DNA of 64,000 bases from contig JAPLDF010000046.1 of NCBI GenBank assembly GCA_026391835.1, positions 30,375 through 94,374 on the forward strand. The letters are read 5' to 3'. The translations under genes were made by a program, and so were the position numbers. Origin of the DNA: Bacteroidota bacterium. GTDB taxonomy: Bacteria; Bacteroidota; Bacteroidia; Bacteroidales; FEN-979. The notes under the pieces were generated by a model. It was not told where the DNA came from, made no database searches, and saw nothing but the letters and a program-made list of their open reading frames with translations. Of this stretch, positions 56,701 to 63,100 are shown in pieces (within the stretch, counting starts at the first letter, position 1; each line of letters opens with the position of its first letter).

Positions 56701-58028
56701 GTTATTGCACCGGAGATTATATGCGACAGGCTTGTTCCTGAATTCAGGGTACCGCCGACCCCGTTAATTGCCAGGGAAGCCCCGGAAATATTCCCCGTAA
56801 GTGTTGCAGTGCCTCCGGTTTTTGTCATGGATACAGCACCGGTTGTCGTAAATGCACCGATACTCTGGGTGGCAGTTCCTGCTATTGTAACTCCGCCAGT
56901 CGTGCCGCTTACCGTTCCGCCGTTGTTTATTAAATTGCCATTCAGCGTCAACGAAAAGGTCGACATTGACAGTGAGGCGCCACTGCCGACAGTGAGGGGG
57001 ACCGAGGTGTTAAACACCTTGGACTCATTCAACGTAATTGTACCGGTACCGGCAATAATTACGCCTCCTGTGGCGGCAAAGGGGGTAAGCCATTCTTCGG
57101 ATGTGGCTGCTCTTGCGGTTGATGTATTGTACTGCAGGGTTGCATTTGTACCAAAGGTTACTACACCGGTTGTTGCGACGATCGTTGCAGTACCTTCCAG
57201 GGAAAGGACGCTGTTGACGGTAGGTGTGGTTAAGAACGTTTTTACACCTGAGCCTGAAAGTGTAAGTTTGTCATAGGTGGTAACTTTACATACAGCCTGT
57301 GCTGTGGCAGCGTTGTAGTTTACAGTGTTTCCAGCAGCAGTTGCGGTGAGGGTGCTTATTGCAGACGTTCCGCCGAGATACAAGGTGCCGGTTGCTGAAT
57401 TGGTCAGCCCTCCCGTTCCTGCAAGTGCAGTTGCAACCGTGAGTGATCCGTTGTTTGTAAGGGTGATGGTTGTGACTGTCAGGCTGGGTATTGAAATTGT
57501 TCCCGTAAGAGCCTGGGCAGACGTGGTAAAACTTTGAACCCCCGAGCCCGCAGTAAAGGTGCCGTTGTTGGTGATCCCTCCGCGAAATTCAATGGTTGAG
57601 TTCCCTGAATTGTTCCAGTTGCCCCCCGAATTTATTGTAATTAACCCGATATAGACCTTTGTTCCGTTGGAGTTATTATGGGTAAGCGTGCCGCTCACAG
57701 AGGTAGTGCCTGAAACTGTGATTGAGTTGTTTCCAACAATAAGAGCAGATCCTGCTGCAATATTCAGGTTTGTACAGGCGGCATTGGCAGTCAGCGTAAC
57801 TGTGTATGAACCTTCAATATTTACATAGTCTCCGGCAACCGGAAAACTTACACCGGGTGTTCCTCCCGAAGTTGCCGACCATGTTGCTGTTGAATTCCAG
57901 TTGCCGGTTGCAACGGCATAACGGGTTGCAGCTTCAGCCCCCGTTATCCCAACCAGTAAGATCAGCACAACAACGACGATGAAAAAATTCACCTGGTTGC
58001 GTCTCTTAAAGGTCTTGAAATCCCTCAT
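38706..58028 (-). CDS. Giant T9SS type A-sorted repeat adhesin (6440 residues)
   Basis: An exported protein of roughly 650 kDa. An uncleaved-looking basic start is followed by a hydrophobic signal (about 14-33, ending GAEA). Order: a Gly/Thr/Asn-rich beta-solenoid (to ~560), Ig/MAM-like regions, repeat array I (bases 51540-53830), a ~270-residue Ig-like break, repeat array II (48700-50740), an Ig module with QWKVNG, a second solenoid, repeat array III (44050-45590), a right-handed beta-helix (about 41450-43800), further solenoid, and a C-terminal domain with a T9SS type A signal (LQNFPNPFSQHTT … GFYMLQM … KLVITTQ). It is probably a cell-surface adhesin. It is followed after 31 bases by the pilin-like genes and preceded by the HPt and activator genes. 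The frame is intact over 19 kb. Confidence 0.9.
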   Translation of the reverse strand: MRDFKTFKRRNQVNFFIVVVVLILLVGITGAEAATRYAVATGNWNSTATWSATSGGTPGVSFPVAGDYVNIEGSYTVTLTANAACTNLNIAAGSALIVGNNSITVSGTTSVSGTLTHNNSNGTKVYIGLITINSGGNWNNSGNSTIEFRGGITNNGTFTAGSGVQSFTTSAQALTGTISIPSLTVTTITLTNNGSLTVATALAGTGGLTNSATGTLYLGGTSAISTLTATAAGNTVNYNAATAQAVCKVTTYDKLTLSGSGVKTFLTTPTVNSVLSLEGTATIVATTGVVTFGTNATLQYNTSTARAATSEEWLTPFAATGGVIIAGTGTITLNESKVFNTSVPLTVGSGASLSMSTFSLTLNGNLINNGGTVSGTTGGVTIAGTATQSIGAFTTTGAVSMTKTGGTATLTGNISGASLAINGVGGTLNSGTSLSHIISGAITLTGGTLNGGTTSTLSVAGNWTNNGGTFTTGSGTVSLNGTTTQTIGGTASTTYNNLTVSNGSGVTLATGITVNGIFSLTNGIVTTGTNTVTVVNTAPGAVTGGSGTSFINGALIWAMVAGQNYNFMVGKGSVYLPFGFTGITGTSPRVRVEAFSASTGGSASSPLTTLSNTEYWLASVVSGTYSGGSVSLTRQTPLNEFESIGRSATLAGAYTTLNGTVSGMSVINSDNTGTSLGYFAMASTRSITTGTISPSALCPGASFGVPYTKTGNFNTGNVFTAQLSDATGSFAAPVDIGSLTSQNSGTISATIPAGQAVGSAYRIRVVSNNPAVTGSINGADISIAVPTITATFAGSNCGPGPVTLGATASAGTIYWYAALTGGSSLGTGPSFTTPSLSASVTYYVDATFGSCTSAPRTPVLASIINPPTITTGGGGTFCFGSTFTLTSTGTNVTDQYWVGPNSFYSTEQNPVLTNATTAMSGTYTVIGSALSGINLVSNGDFELGNTGFTSVYTLGLPVYNGLWNEGTYDVVADPQSRHPNFVACIDHTSGTGLQMVINGTINANVPIWEQTVNVTPGTDYQYSYWVQSVVAGNPSQLQLYVNGIAAGPVYTALTPTCQWIQFIYNWNSGSSATALLSLENQNIVANGNDFALDDIVFQPICAPISGDYPYQADAPAGLSVNVVVNAEVTSGSIGSTQSICRGATPALLTSVSAGTGSGTITYEWQTNASGSYITISGATSATYAPPALNTTTSYQRRTISVSGGITCYSPYTTPITITVNGPTATTGGPNTVCQSATPSAITLSGASVGGGAATGAWSIISGGGSLSSTAQTANPATVTYTPAANYSGTAVLRLTTNLVGTCVAIADRTVSITAPPTATAGTTVLTCSNAGAVNITPGCAATNYASVTWTSNGTGTFTNANSLTIATYAPSAADIAAGSITLTLTAIGNSPCGNAVSTKTLTITTLPAATISYAGTPFCKSLATAQAVTRTGSAGGTYSALPAGLTIDGATGAITPGTSIAGSYTVAYAIAAAGGCGIVTATTPVTITAIPTASISYPGAPFCSSLVAAQSVTLAGTGAYTGGTFSSAAGLSINASTGAITPGTSTAGTYTVAYTIPASGGCVAVPVTTSVTITTLPVATFSYTGTPYCSNASNPFPTFSGGLAGTFSSTAGLVFVNTSTGQVNLATSTAGAYTVTNTIAASGGCALVSATSPITITTLPAATISYAGTPFCKSLATAQSATRTGSAGGTYSASPAGLTIDGATGAITPGTSIAGSYTVTYTIAAAGGCAIVTATTSVTITAIPTATISYAGTPFCTSVATGQAVALSGTGAYTGGAYSSTAGLTINSSTGSITPSTSTAGSYTVTYTIPSSGGCAAFPVTTSVTITALPVASFSYTGTPYCSNVSNPFPTFSGGVAGTFSSTAGLNFVSTSTGQANLATSTAGTYTVTNTIAASGGCAQATAMSPITITTLPAATISYSGTPFCKNVATAQPVTATGTTGGTYSASPAGLTINSSTGAITPGTSTAGVYTVTYTIAAGGGCGVVTATTSVTITAVPTASISYAGTPFCTSVATGQAVTLSGTGAYTGGTYSATAGLTINSSTGSITPSTSSAGTYTVTYTIPSSGGCTAVPVTTSVTITKLPVATFSYTGTPYCSYASNPFPTFSGGVAGIFSSTVGLVFVSTATGQVNLAASAPGSYSVSNTIAASGGCAQVTATSPITINPIPTATISGTTTLCLNASQPNITFTGAGASAPYTFTYTINGGASQNVTTISGNSVLVPASTSTAGTFVYTLVSVSSATGCSQLQTGSATITIRPDMTIMDDAPSQLCQYNLQSVTANVSGGSGNYSYSWQVVTPGASSLFVPGSTTNNYIWITSYSLSPGTYNYQLTITDIDWGCQKVKNYSVVIQTNLSPNWILHPSQTCVGAAGMNYSVQNLSGTTYTWVVTGGTISSGQGTSQISVNWGFVPGSGDVTVTAVFGSCTQIISQSVTITAIPTATISYAGAPFCTSVATAQPVTRTGTGSYTGGTYTSTAGLTINSSTGSITPSTSTAGTYTVTYTIPSTGGCAAVPVTTSVTITTLPVATFTYTGTPYCSNASNPLPTFSGGVAGTFSSTAGLVFVSTATGQVNLTTSTPGSYTVTNTIAASGGCAQVTATSPITITTLPAATISYAGTPFCKSVATAQPVIATGTTGGTYTASPAGLTINSSTGAITPSTSTAGVYTVTYTIAAGGGCGVVTATTSVTITAVPTATISYSGTPFCTSVATGQAVSLSGTGAYTGGAYSSAAGLTINSSTGSITPSTSTAGTYTVTYTIPSSGGCVAVPVTTSVTITTLPAATFSYTGTPYCSNASNPFPTFSGGVAGTFSSTAGLVFVSTATGQVNLTASTPGSYTVTNTIAASGGCVQVTATSPITITTLPAATISYAGTPFCKSVATAQPVTVTGTTGGTYSASPAGLTINSSTGAITPGTSTAGVYTVTYTIAAGGGCGVVTATTSVTITAVPTATISYTGTPFCTSVATGQAVTLSGTGAYTGGTYTSTAGLTINSSTGSITPSTSTAGTYTVTYTIPSTGGCAAVPVTTSVTITTLPVATFSYTGTPYCSDASNPFPTFSGGVAGTFSSTAGLVFVSTSTGQVNIAASTPGSYTVTNTIAASGGCPLVTATSSITINQSLPMSLSIAPSANPVCTGTSVTFTATPVNGGTTPTYQWKVNGINAGTNSATYAYAPVNNDLVTCVLTSNATCATGNPATSDAVTMVVNSTGNWTGITSTDWHTASNWCGGVPTSATNVTIPPGGNQPVISAAAVCNNITINTGASLTITGSNTLAVGGNWTNNGSFTANSSTVDFNGAGAASIGASNFNNITFSGAGVKTATGALAITGNVTVSNNFTAGAFTHSAGGDWTNGGTFNATASTVNFNGTGAGNIGAGNFNNVVFSGAGTKTAAGILTITGSVNISNNFIAGAFTHAVGGNWTNSGVFTATGSTVNFNGASNTIGASNFNHVIIGGTGTKTETGNIVVNGNFTVISGNFAVNASTTLRDTLTIAGNYEQTGGIFDFNPTGYGAASVLNLAGNLTSTAGTGSITTDGSGATNGQIIFNGTATQTVTLSNSNAVIWTTCAVKSGSYVKLGSNVTLTGDYSAAQYYADLVVSGTIDFGTFVLNDLPNGNQANASHFVLNSGASLITANPDGLSLTGNTGSVQFNGPRTYNAGANYTYNGTSSQTTGAGLTGANNLTIANTGSAGNNIVSLSTATAVSGTLNFSSGMLTTTATNLLSVTNASTNAITGTSAASFINGPIKWSLPANLSSGSTYHFPVGNGTTYLPFDLVNPNTGAGVVSAQVEATASGTGGTYDATLASIGNTEYWSLTTAGNFTNSSAALTRPSAIAPFDVMGGSTAVAGTYTSLSGTPGIYGVTGSDPVGSNRYFVFAGMKQTISTGSISGSPFCPGAAVSVPFSITGTFISGNVFTAQLSDAGGSFSSPSVIGTLAQTIAGTISGTIPPGASAGTGYRIRVVGSGPVITGTPNSSDLTINPGIPPAPGTIAGSVIQCPALTGQIYSIAAVINASTYTWTVPTGWTVTSGSGTNSITVTTGAAGQNGNIRVTAGNSCGTSSERILAVTVRPAPTATIGGTATVCQNSTNPFVTFTNPQTLPVTITYNINGANQSTINVGASTTATLAVPTNIPGVFAYNLVSVIYQTAPACSNPVSGTATVTVTVIPFATVSYAGTPFCTSLATGQAVTLSGTGAYTGGTYSPTAGLTINSSNGSITPSTSTAGTYTVTYTIPSSGGCAAVPVTTSVTITTLPVASFTYSGTPYCSNASNPFPTFSGGVAGTFSSTAGLNFVNTSTGQVNLASSTAGTYTVTNTIAASGGCAQVTATSPITITTLPAATISYSGTPFCQSVATAQPVTATGTTGGTYSASPAGLSINSSTGAITPGSSTAGVYTVNYTIAAGGGCGVVTATTSVTITAVPTATIFYAGTPFCTSLLTGQAVTFSGTGAYTGGTFSSTAGLTINTSTGAITPSTSTAGTYTVTYAIPSSGGCAAVPVTTSVTITALPTAMISYAGTPFCQTVSTPQPVTLTGTTGGIYTASPIGLALNSSTGEITPGASNPGPYTITYTLAPSGGCSEVTATTAITINELPIGTFSYAGSPYCNTSSNPFPTFSGGGVAGTFSSTAGLVFVSTSTGEINIAGSTPGTYTVTNTIAASGGCAQVVSTSPVTISLTPAVPGAITGSIAQCPNQTGQTYSIISVPNATDYNWSVPIGWTITAGAGTPSITVTTGSAGQNGNISVTASNFCGTGAASILAVTVNQVEVTATIGTTDACYPTVKAAFDKINDGTHKGIIEIKIHGNTTETASAVLNASLSGAAIYSTILMYPTGNFSVSGNFASNLIDFNGADNVTIDGRVNLTGSAIGLTFIQAESASTNTRTFRFINSAENNTIRYCDIAGSCISTTAGVIFFSSSTAGNGNDNNVVEFCDITNAGGNRPVSAIFSTGSAGFVNSGNIIRNNNIHDFFRPAATSYGIYLGGNTSDWTILGNSIYETTSFIPTGAYTYRAVYITNTSGNNFDISNNYIGGREPGCSGSPMTISGAANLFYGIELNVGISAPSSIQGNTIRNLSCTSTSTTPWQGIRLTAGDVFVGTEAGNEIGSSTGNGSITVTNSTVGATSYGIYCSSTGTVLISNNIIGSVTTVGSAAIAHNFTGIIKSGTGNLNISNNTIGSTVTSNSVQASSNVTSGTIQSVVGISNSGSGTILVTGNTIANMFNAFSRSSTSGQIVGILSTAGVNIIDNNIVWGLSTPSGSTGTSNLTASIIGIAVTSTLAGQHISGNSIYNLANTCNTSRAVQVYGIYISNGTVAGTHTVSGNFINNLTINNLNTSTSATITGIRSIFVATANVVTTSFYNNIVSLGTGITAGTIIQGIYETGYSSGTSYSSNLFYFNTVYIGGTTSSTTLTYAFFNNLAGGNTTRTIQNNVFNNARSSSSGSNYHFAIRLAAVTGVTINYNDYLANGTGGATGRLNTTVCGTLPTWKAALLSISGDANSLDLNPSFISPGGSLAANYMININLSGIGIPGITTDFGGTLRGNPPSMGAWEKMLRKWKGNLSTDFATAANWTDGTVPLSGENIIFDDDPDRDCYLDIDRTIGNLTINQPIDKMVLNGHLLALNGNLLLTNSGQIDAGSAGSTISFSGVSLQSIPPGAFTNNTVNNFTLVNSSGATLDGDLDVNGVLNLSSGALTLGTGTFGINGTIARTTGTVTAGSTSTVSIGGTGVQLNIPAGSFTANSAGNFTISRPAGAVINSSLSVSGVLNLQAANPSATRGCLETGANAVSMEVSATTIGPGDVNGTVTRSSFVANTSYSFGNQFTTMTFAPGGTLPTGIGVKITLGVVPSWKQDAIQRSYDIIHTGGSTTPVTMNLHYLDSELNEIQEDDLYPWDYHAVPSPVMLEKHARTGQSSTDNWVGTSIADVGYFATAFNEHPWSLARSVYVTFMGTKGWRMITSPTITTSADLLSNFITQGVAGASYPEKQPNFLWFDETDTLTTNMSWRTTPYTNNLAPGRGYYFYVFDSISGSYSDKLPRQMTSSGNAYFPGTFTYSGLTHPVTYTPRVGGQTSQSPNDTVFYDTNIDDQGWNLMGNPTISTLDWDAPQGWTKTNVDNTIYIWDPAANEFKVWNGINGTLGNGLISPFQAFWVKANNPNPGLGFTSEVLSSGGTFYGGTSVKSKPLTEAPPAINLRLSSAGLQSNILVSFKDDGKAGPDTWDAYRLEPLSNSWMEFFTLSSPAHTMPLVINNLPAGDSGCINLPVYVGGQLGGEQLTGTYTMNWELPPDWPADWAISLNDHSLKKAISMRREHSYSFTSGNIKSTPVKSSGVGSGDGIPSLPLSVINPVSAGSQLKSATQVPPFSIVIEKGNTQDNPVYFAPEPALLQNFPNPFSQHTTLRFSLPLPAHVTLKIFSIQGQLIEEVANKDFEAGIHSLQWNRETEKPGFYMLQMDAGEIVKTKKLVITTQ
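44050..45590 (-). repeat. Adhesin repeat array III (6 modules)
   Basis: Six modules of about 85 residues (~255 bases) in the order B-C-A-B-A-C, the C-terminal array of the giant adhesin. The modules carry TPFC or TPYC (SPYC in the last) near the start and GGC near the end. The order departs from strict A-B-C, which suggests loss or rearrangement. Confidence 0.8.
48700..50740 (-). repeat. Adhesin repeat array II (8 modules)
   Basis: Eight ~255-base modules in the order B-C-A-B-C-A-B-C. Neighbouring copies of the same type are nearly identical, for example repeated TPYCSNASNPFPTFSGG in C modules and TYTVTYTIPSSGGC in B modules. Confidence 0.85.
51540..53830 (-). repeat. Adhesin repeat array I (9 modules)
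   Basis: Nine ~255-base modules forming three successive A-B-C triplets (~765 bases each). A begins TTLPAATISYAGTPFC, B contains GTGAYTGGTYS and C contains NPFPTFSGG. All end with a strand of the form YTVxxTI and a GGC motif, giving one cysteine near each end. Confidence 0.85.
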
Positions 58029-58171
58029 ATTAACAGTTAAGTATCAGTATATTTAGTATAATAATTGTGCCAGATTCAGAATAGTATGTCAACTTGCAGG
58101 GATACTGTTATTTAGGATTGTCTACCCGGTTTTGTGCCTGTTAAAAGAGTCTCAAAATGAGAACGGTTGTG

Positions 58172-58519
58172 TCAAATATTCCGTAACTGGTAATTTACCT
58201 CCCGTAAAACCGCTTCCAGTTTTAACCATAGGTCAGAAAAGGCGGACTTATCCAATGCAGAGAAATCCATCTTTTCAATTTTTTCAATTATTTCGGTTAC
58301 GGTAACGACCCCCATGACCATAAAAGAGGGTTTCATTTTATGCAGGATAGCTTTAATTTCGACATAATCCCCATTTTCCAGTTGATTTTTCATGTCCGTC
58401 AAAGCAGACTCAACCTGATCGATAAAAAGATTGACCATCTCCGTTTCAAAACCATCATCACCGGCCGCAATCAATCGTAACTCCTTCAGATCGTATAATT
58501 TGTTTGATTCAGTATTCAT
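58172..58519 (-). CDS. HPt-domain phosphotransfer protein
   Basis: A 115-residue, all-helical protein consisting of a single histidine phosphotransfer domain. The probable phospho-acceptor is H60 in ILHKMKPSFMVMG, which matches the family pattern H-x-[LM]-K-x-[AGS] with proline before serine, a slight deviation from HxLKG. It would shuttle phosphate between receiver domains, for example those of the kinase encoded at 27.9 kb and the adjacent NtrC-type activator (inference). It follows the activator gene by 14 bases, so the two are co-transcribed, and lies 143 bases upstream of the giant adhesin gene. Confidence 0.85.
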   Translation of the reverse strand: MNTESNKLYDLKELRLIAAGDDGFETEMVNLFIDQVESALTDMKNQLENGDYVEIKAILHKMKPSFMVMGVVTVTEIIEKIEKMDFSALDKSAFSDLWLKLEAVLREVNYQLRNI

Positions 58520-58533
58520 TAACTTGGCTGGTA

Positions 58534-59880
58534 TCAGATCAGGTTGTTTTGTTTCATCCGGTACAGGGTAGATTTCCCGATACCCAGTTTTTCTGCCACG
58601 AGCACCATGTCGTCCTTGTATTTTTCAAGGTACGATTTGATGATCATCCGGTTGTATTCGTCCAGTGTCATTTCTCCCGAATTGAGAAAGTCTGTTGGCT
58701 GCAATGTCTGGGAAAAGATGATATCTTCAGGTTTCAGTATCGATCCATTTGACATCACAACAGCAAGATCAATGATGGCTTTTAATTCCCTTATGTTGCC
58801 GGGATATGTGTAACGGAGCAGTTTCTCACTCCCTTCGCTTGAAAAACCGATCGGTGGCAGGTTGTTCTCTTTGCAAAACCCGACGGCAAAATGCTTTGCA
58901 AGTACCAGGATATCAGTGGCACGTTCCCGCAAAGGAGGCAGGTGAATCGGCAATCCCAGCAAACGATAGAAAAGATCCTGCCTGAAATTGCCTTTGCCGA
59001 CCTCCTCCTTGAGGTCCCTGTGTGTTGCCACTATCAACCTGAGGTCAAGTGATATAGTCTCTTTTCCGCCAATCCGCACCAGTTCCCGCTCCTGGATGAC
59101 CCTGAGCAATTTGGCCTGGAGGGCCAGGTCCATGTCCCCGATCTCATCGAGAAACAGCGAGCCTTCTGTCGCTTCCTCAAACTTACCTGTTTTCCTGGTG
59201 TTCGCCCCGGTAAATGCCCCCTTTTCATACCCAAAAAGTTCGCTCTCCAGCAGATCCCTTGGGATGGCAGACATGTTTACGGCAACAAACGGTTTCTTAC
59301 GGCGTGCTGAATTATAGTGGATTGCCTTGGCCACCACCTCTTTTCCCGTGCCGGTCTCACCGGTTATTGAAACGTTTATGTTGGTATTGCTTGCTTTTTC
59401 AATGAGAGCGTAAATGTTTTTGATTGCCTGGCTATTCCCGATTATGGTCTTCTCAAAATCGTATTTTGTGCTTACCTCTTCCTGGAGTTTCTCAACCTGG
59501 ATTTTTAATGTCCTGTTTTCAAGGATACGCAGGATAACATTCCACAGCCGGGTTCGTGTATCCTGGTCCTTCACGATATAATCATAGGCCCCGTCTTTGA
59601 TTAAATCAAGCGCAGTCAGGATGTCCTTTTGTCCGGAAACTATAATTACCTGTGTTTCAGGGCTTAGTTGCCTGATTTTTTTCAATACTGCAGCTCCGTT
59701 CATGTCAGGGAGGCTATAATCCAAGGTGACTACATCGGGCTTTTTATGGAGATTGTCGAAAAAATCCTTCCCGGTTAAAAAATGCCGGATCTCATAATCA
59801 GGGTTCGAGGACAGATAATGTTTTAAATATTCTCCGTAGAATTTTTCGTCCTCCACAATGAAAATTGAAAAACTGGTCAT
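58534..59880 (-). CDS. NtrC-family sigma-54-dependent response regulator
   Basis: A 448-residue activator: receiver (1-120; D54 in VTLDYSLPDM), AAA+ domain with Walker A GETGTGKE (174-181), intact GAFTGA (221-226) and Walker B in SLFLDEIGDM, and a C-terminal Fis-type HTH (VAEKLGIGKSTLYRMKQ). It should activate sigma-54 promoters when phosphorylated. ATG at 59880 is used because it begins at the receiver (MTSFSIFIVEDE); a TTG 18 bases upstream is less likely. No kinase gene is adjacent, only the HPt gene. It is on the same strand as, and immediately upstream of, the adhesin/pilus genes, its likely targets. Confidence 0.93.
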   Translation of the reverse strand: MTSFSIFIVEDEKFYGEYLKHYLSSNPDYEIRHFLTGKDFFDNLHKKPDVVTLDYSLPDMNGAAVLKKIRQLSPETQVIIVSGQKDILTALDLIKDGAYDYIVKDQDTRTRLWNVILRILENRTLKIQVEKLQEEVSTKYDFEKTIIGNSQAIKNIYALIEKASNTNINVSITGETGTGKEVVAKAIHYNSARRKKPFVAVNMSAIPRDLLESELFGYEKGAFTGANTRKTGKFEEATEGSLFLDEIGDMDLALQAKLLRVIQERELVRIGGKETISLDLRLIVATHRDLKEEVGKGNFRQDLFYRLLGLPIHLPPLRERATDILVLAKHFAVGFCKENNLPPIGFSSEGSEKLLRYTYPGNIRELKAIIDLAVVMSNGSILKPEDIIFSQTLQPTDFLNSGEMTLDEYNRMIIKSYLEKYKDDMVLVAEKLGIGKSTLYRMKQNNLI

Positions 59881-59932
59881 ATTTTCCGGGTTTGGCAATT
59901 GCTTATCAATCCTATAGAGAATTTCTAGTAGA

Positions 59933-59940
59933 CAAATATA
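59933..59940 (-). promoter_or_regulatory. Candidate -7 box for the activator-HPt unit
   Basis: On the minus strand this reads TATATTTG, 52 bases before the ATG at 59880. A TTTG lies 25 bases further upstream, longer than the usual spacing, so only the -7 element is supported. Confidence 0.35.
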
Positions 59941-60117
59941 TAGAAAAATTACGTAGGAGTCCTGTCAAAGGTTACATCTGTTAAGAATTAAAATTAAATA
60001 TACCCTGGGGAGCCTTGAAAAACGCACGCTTCCGGCATTCCGGCCTGCTATGTTAACAGCCCTGGGGCGGCACTTACAGGCAGCAACAAGCTTTGTGATC
60101 AATGGATTGGTTTGAAG

Positions 60118-63100
60118 CTAGCGCCTGATGATTTTAAACGTTCCGGTGTTTTTCCCCGACACGACCCGGAAGAGGTATATACCGGCAGGTTCGTCACCTA
60201 AGGAAAACTTATATATTCTTCCCCCGGATAAATTCTTTGAAAATACTTTTCTCCCGGTGATACTGGAAACCTCTGCCCGGACATGATCATAGTCGTCCAT
60301 CCCGTTTAATTCAACCGTAAAAAGGCCATCCGTGGGATTTGGGTAAGCCTTAATAAATGGCTGCTCCGGGCCATCGCCTGTGCCCTGTCCGCCATCAGCA
60401 CCTGCAATTGAAGGCGCCTGGCCGCTGCAGTACTGGCCGGTTTCGGTAATGCTGCCTTTCATGTACCCGCCTGACCTGACAAGGGTGCCGGGCAGGTAAC
60501 TGATCTTTTCCCCCGCGATCATGGTTGCATTTCCGCCATTCTCTACAATAAAGGTCGTTCCGTTGCCCGCCACGGTAATTGTCTGGATTGCATCGAAACA
60601 TTGTGTTCCCGTAATGCCAAGGTTCTGAAGGATATTGACAGCCGGGAAGTTGCTGACTGACATAATCACTGAATTGGATATGGCAGGATTATTTATGACA
60701 CAGGCAGCATTGGAAGTTAAAACACATGTTATCTCGTCATTGTTTGCAGGGATATTGGAAAATGAAGCATTGGTCGCCCCTGCAATGGTTGTCCCTCCAA
60801 CTTTCCATTGGTATGCTGGTGACGTACCTCCGTTGCAGGGAACCGCGGAATTGGTTACAACCGTTCCCGTTAATACGGGGTTCATAGACGCGGTAATTGA
60901 AATACTGACAGGAAGATAACCTGCACAGCTGCTTGCAATCTGAACATCATCAAGACAAACACCATATCCGAATTTTGCGTTTCCTTCAAACGCGAGGTAG
61001 TAGGTGGCGCTTCCATTGGGTAAGCTGATGGTTTCCTGTGTCCAGGCCGGGATGCTGCCGGCAAATGACGACAGCAGCGTCCATGAGCCTCCGGGAGAAG
61101 TTTTATAGTAAACGGATAGTTGATCCTGGTCGGTACTCCAGATGGGCTGCGTGTGCCAGAAAGTGAGTTGCGGGTTTGTCGTAAGCGTCAGGTCCAGGGC
61201 CGGGGTGATCAGCCGGGTTTTAGTATCCGCGGCGGTTTTATCTTTCAGGCAGGCGTTGTAAGCACCGGAATGGGAAACTGCAGGGGCTGTTCCGCCGTTA
61301 CCGGTAGGGAAATTCCAGTTGAGGCCGGAGTTGTTTACCTGTTCCTGTGTCCAGCAACCTGGTATCATACCGGAATTTTCAAATCCTTCAACCCATGGGA
61401 ATGAAGAGATTACGCCGCAAAAGGTTGTCCCCCGCGAAGTGACACCCATCGAATAGGTGTTGCCTGCCAGGATTGACCATGCTTTGTAATAGTACGTCGT
61501 ACTTGCATTTAACCCGGTGTGGGGAAAACTTGTGTTTGTCCCGTTGTAAATTACGGTGCCGCCTCCCGGTATCATGCTGCCTGCCTGATAACCGGAGCCA
61601 TCTGCCGGTGTTCCGAAAGCTGGCGTTGTGCCGCAGGCAATGAGAACCGGGCTGCTGTTTGTGTTAAGGCCCCACGAGAGGTTTACCTGGCTTATACCCG
61701 AAGGTGTTGCCGCGAAATTGGTCGGATCGGCGGGGGTGTTGCAGCTGATGAAACAAAATGACACCTCCCCGGTGGGTGTATATTCAAAGATACCGGTTAA
61801 CGGGAAGCCCGAATTGGCATTGGCCCAGGAATGTGCATATGGAGTTGAAACATCTGTAAAGGAAGACTTGGTGCCTGTTCCCGGAAACGGACACCCGGTT
61901 CCGTTGATGGTACCGTAGGATGCTGTGGGATTTCCCGTGGAATTTGCACAAACCGGGTACAATCCCTGGTGGGAGGATGTATTGATGCTGTTTGAACTCA
62001 TTTGCGCATAGAGAAAATTACCGTCGATGTGGTAAATGATCATTCCATGTCCCGGGATCCCTGCATCAAACCCCGTTTGCTGGCGGTTTTCACAAAGAAA
62101 ATATTCATTAGCCGACTGCGTGTTAAATCTCACAACATCCGGGTACGCCTGCGCGTTGCGGAGCGTGACATTCTGTACGGTACTCAGGATGACGGGAGCA
62201 GTCCAGTTGAGAAACGTTTTTATCCAGGCATTGGGATGGGCGGGTTTTGATCCGGATACCCCGTTCCAGGATCCACCGGCCATCAGGTCCCATTTTCCTG
62301 TGCCGGTGTAAGATCCTCCTGTCGCATAATCCGTATCATAAAAATCAGGCGATCCTAAGTTATGGCAAAACTCATGACAGATCACCCCGATGGTTCCCAT
62401 TCCTGTAGCGTTTTTTTCAGGCATGGTGATATACGAATTAACCTGGACCCCGTCAAATGTCCTTTGAGCAGCGGTATACCCGGCTGATGTCAGATTCCAG
62501 CTGTGCGACCAGATATCCGTGATGTTGCCGGTTTCTTCCTGGCCCTGCCCCTGGTGGATGACAGAAATTCCATCTACGATGCCATCCAGGTTGTTGTCAT
62601 ATTCCGAAAAATTCACAGAAGCCTGGTTGTTTGCTGCAACCACAGCGTCGTAGGCAAATTCACCCCACTTCGTATCCGGACCGTAGTAATCATGTGTATT
62701 TGGTAAAGTTACCCAAACCGTCACTGTTGTGTTTACTGTAAGCTGTCCGTATGAAACTTCTATATAATAATCCCTGAAACTGCCGGTTCCGTTGTAATTC
62801 ACCTGGTTCATATAATTGTTGAAACTGGCCTGGTTGTATGTTACCGCCGTATTGCTGAAATTTGCGAGAATCATAAGCAGTTTCCGCGTCCCGGTTGATG
62901 GAAATCCACCCAATAACGGGGCATCCCCGTTATTCCCTTTTTCCAGCAGGCTTTTCATTTCCCCGACCTGCGATTTGCTGAAAAACAATCCCTTGCTGAT
63001 TTTATCAAGCCACGACCATTCGGAAAGGTTGCGCTTTTCAGGATCATTTGCCTGGATACCTGAGAATACCAGTTTTCCCAGGTGATCTGTTTCGCCGTAT

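Noticed and set aside
58056..58072. A sigma-54 -24 half site (TGGCAC on the minus strand) upstream of the giant adhesin gene.
   Set aside because: The matching -12 GC is absent; the sequence at that spacing reads TTAT, so it is not supported as a sigma-54 promoter.
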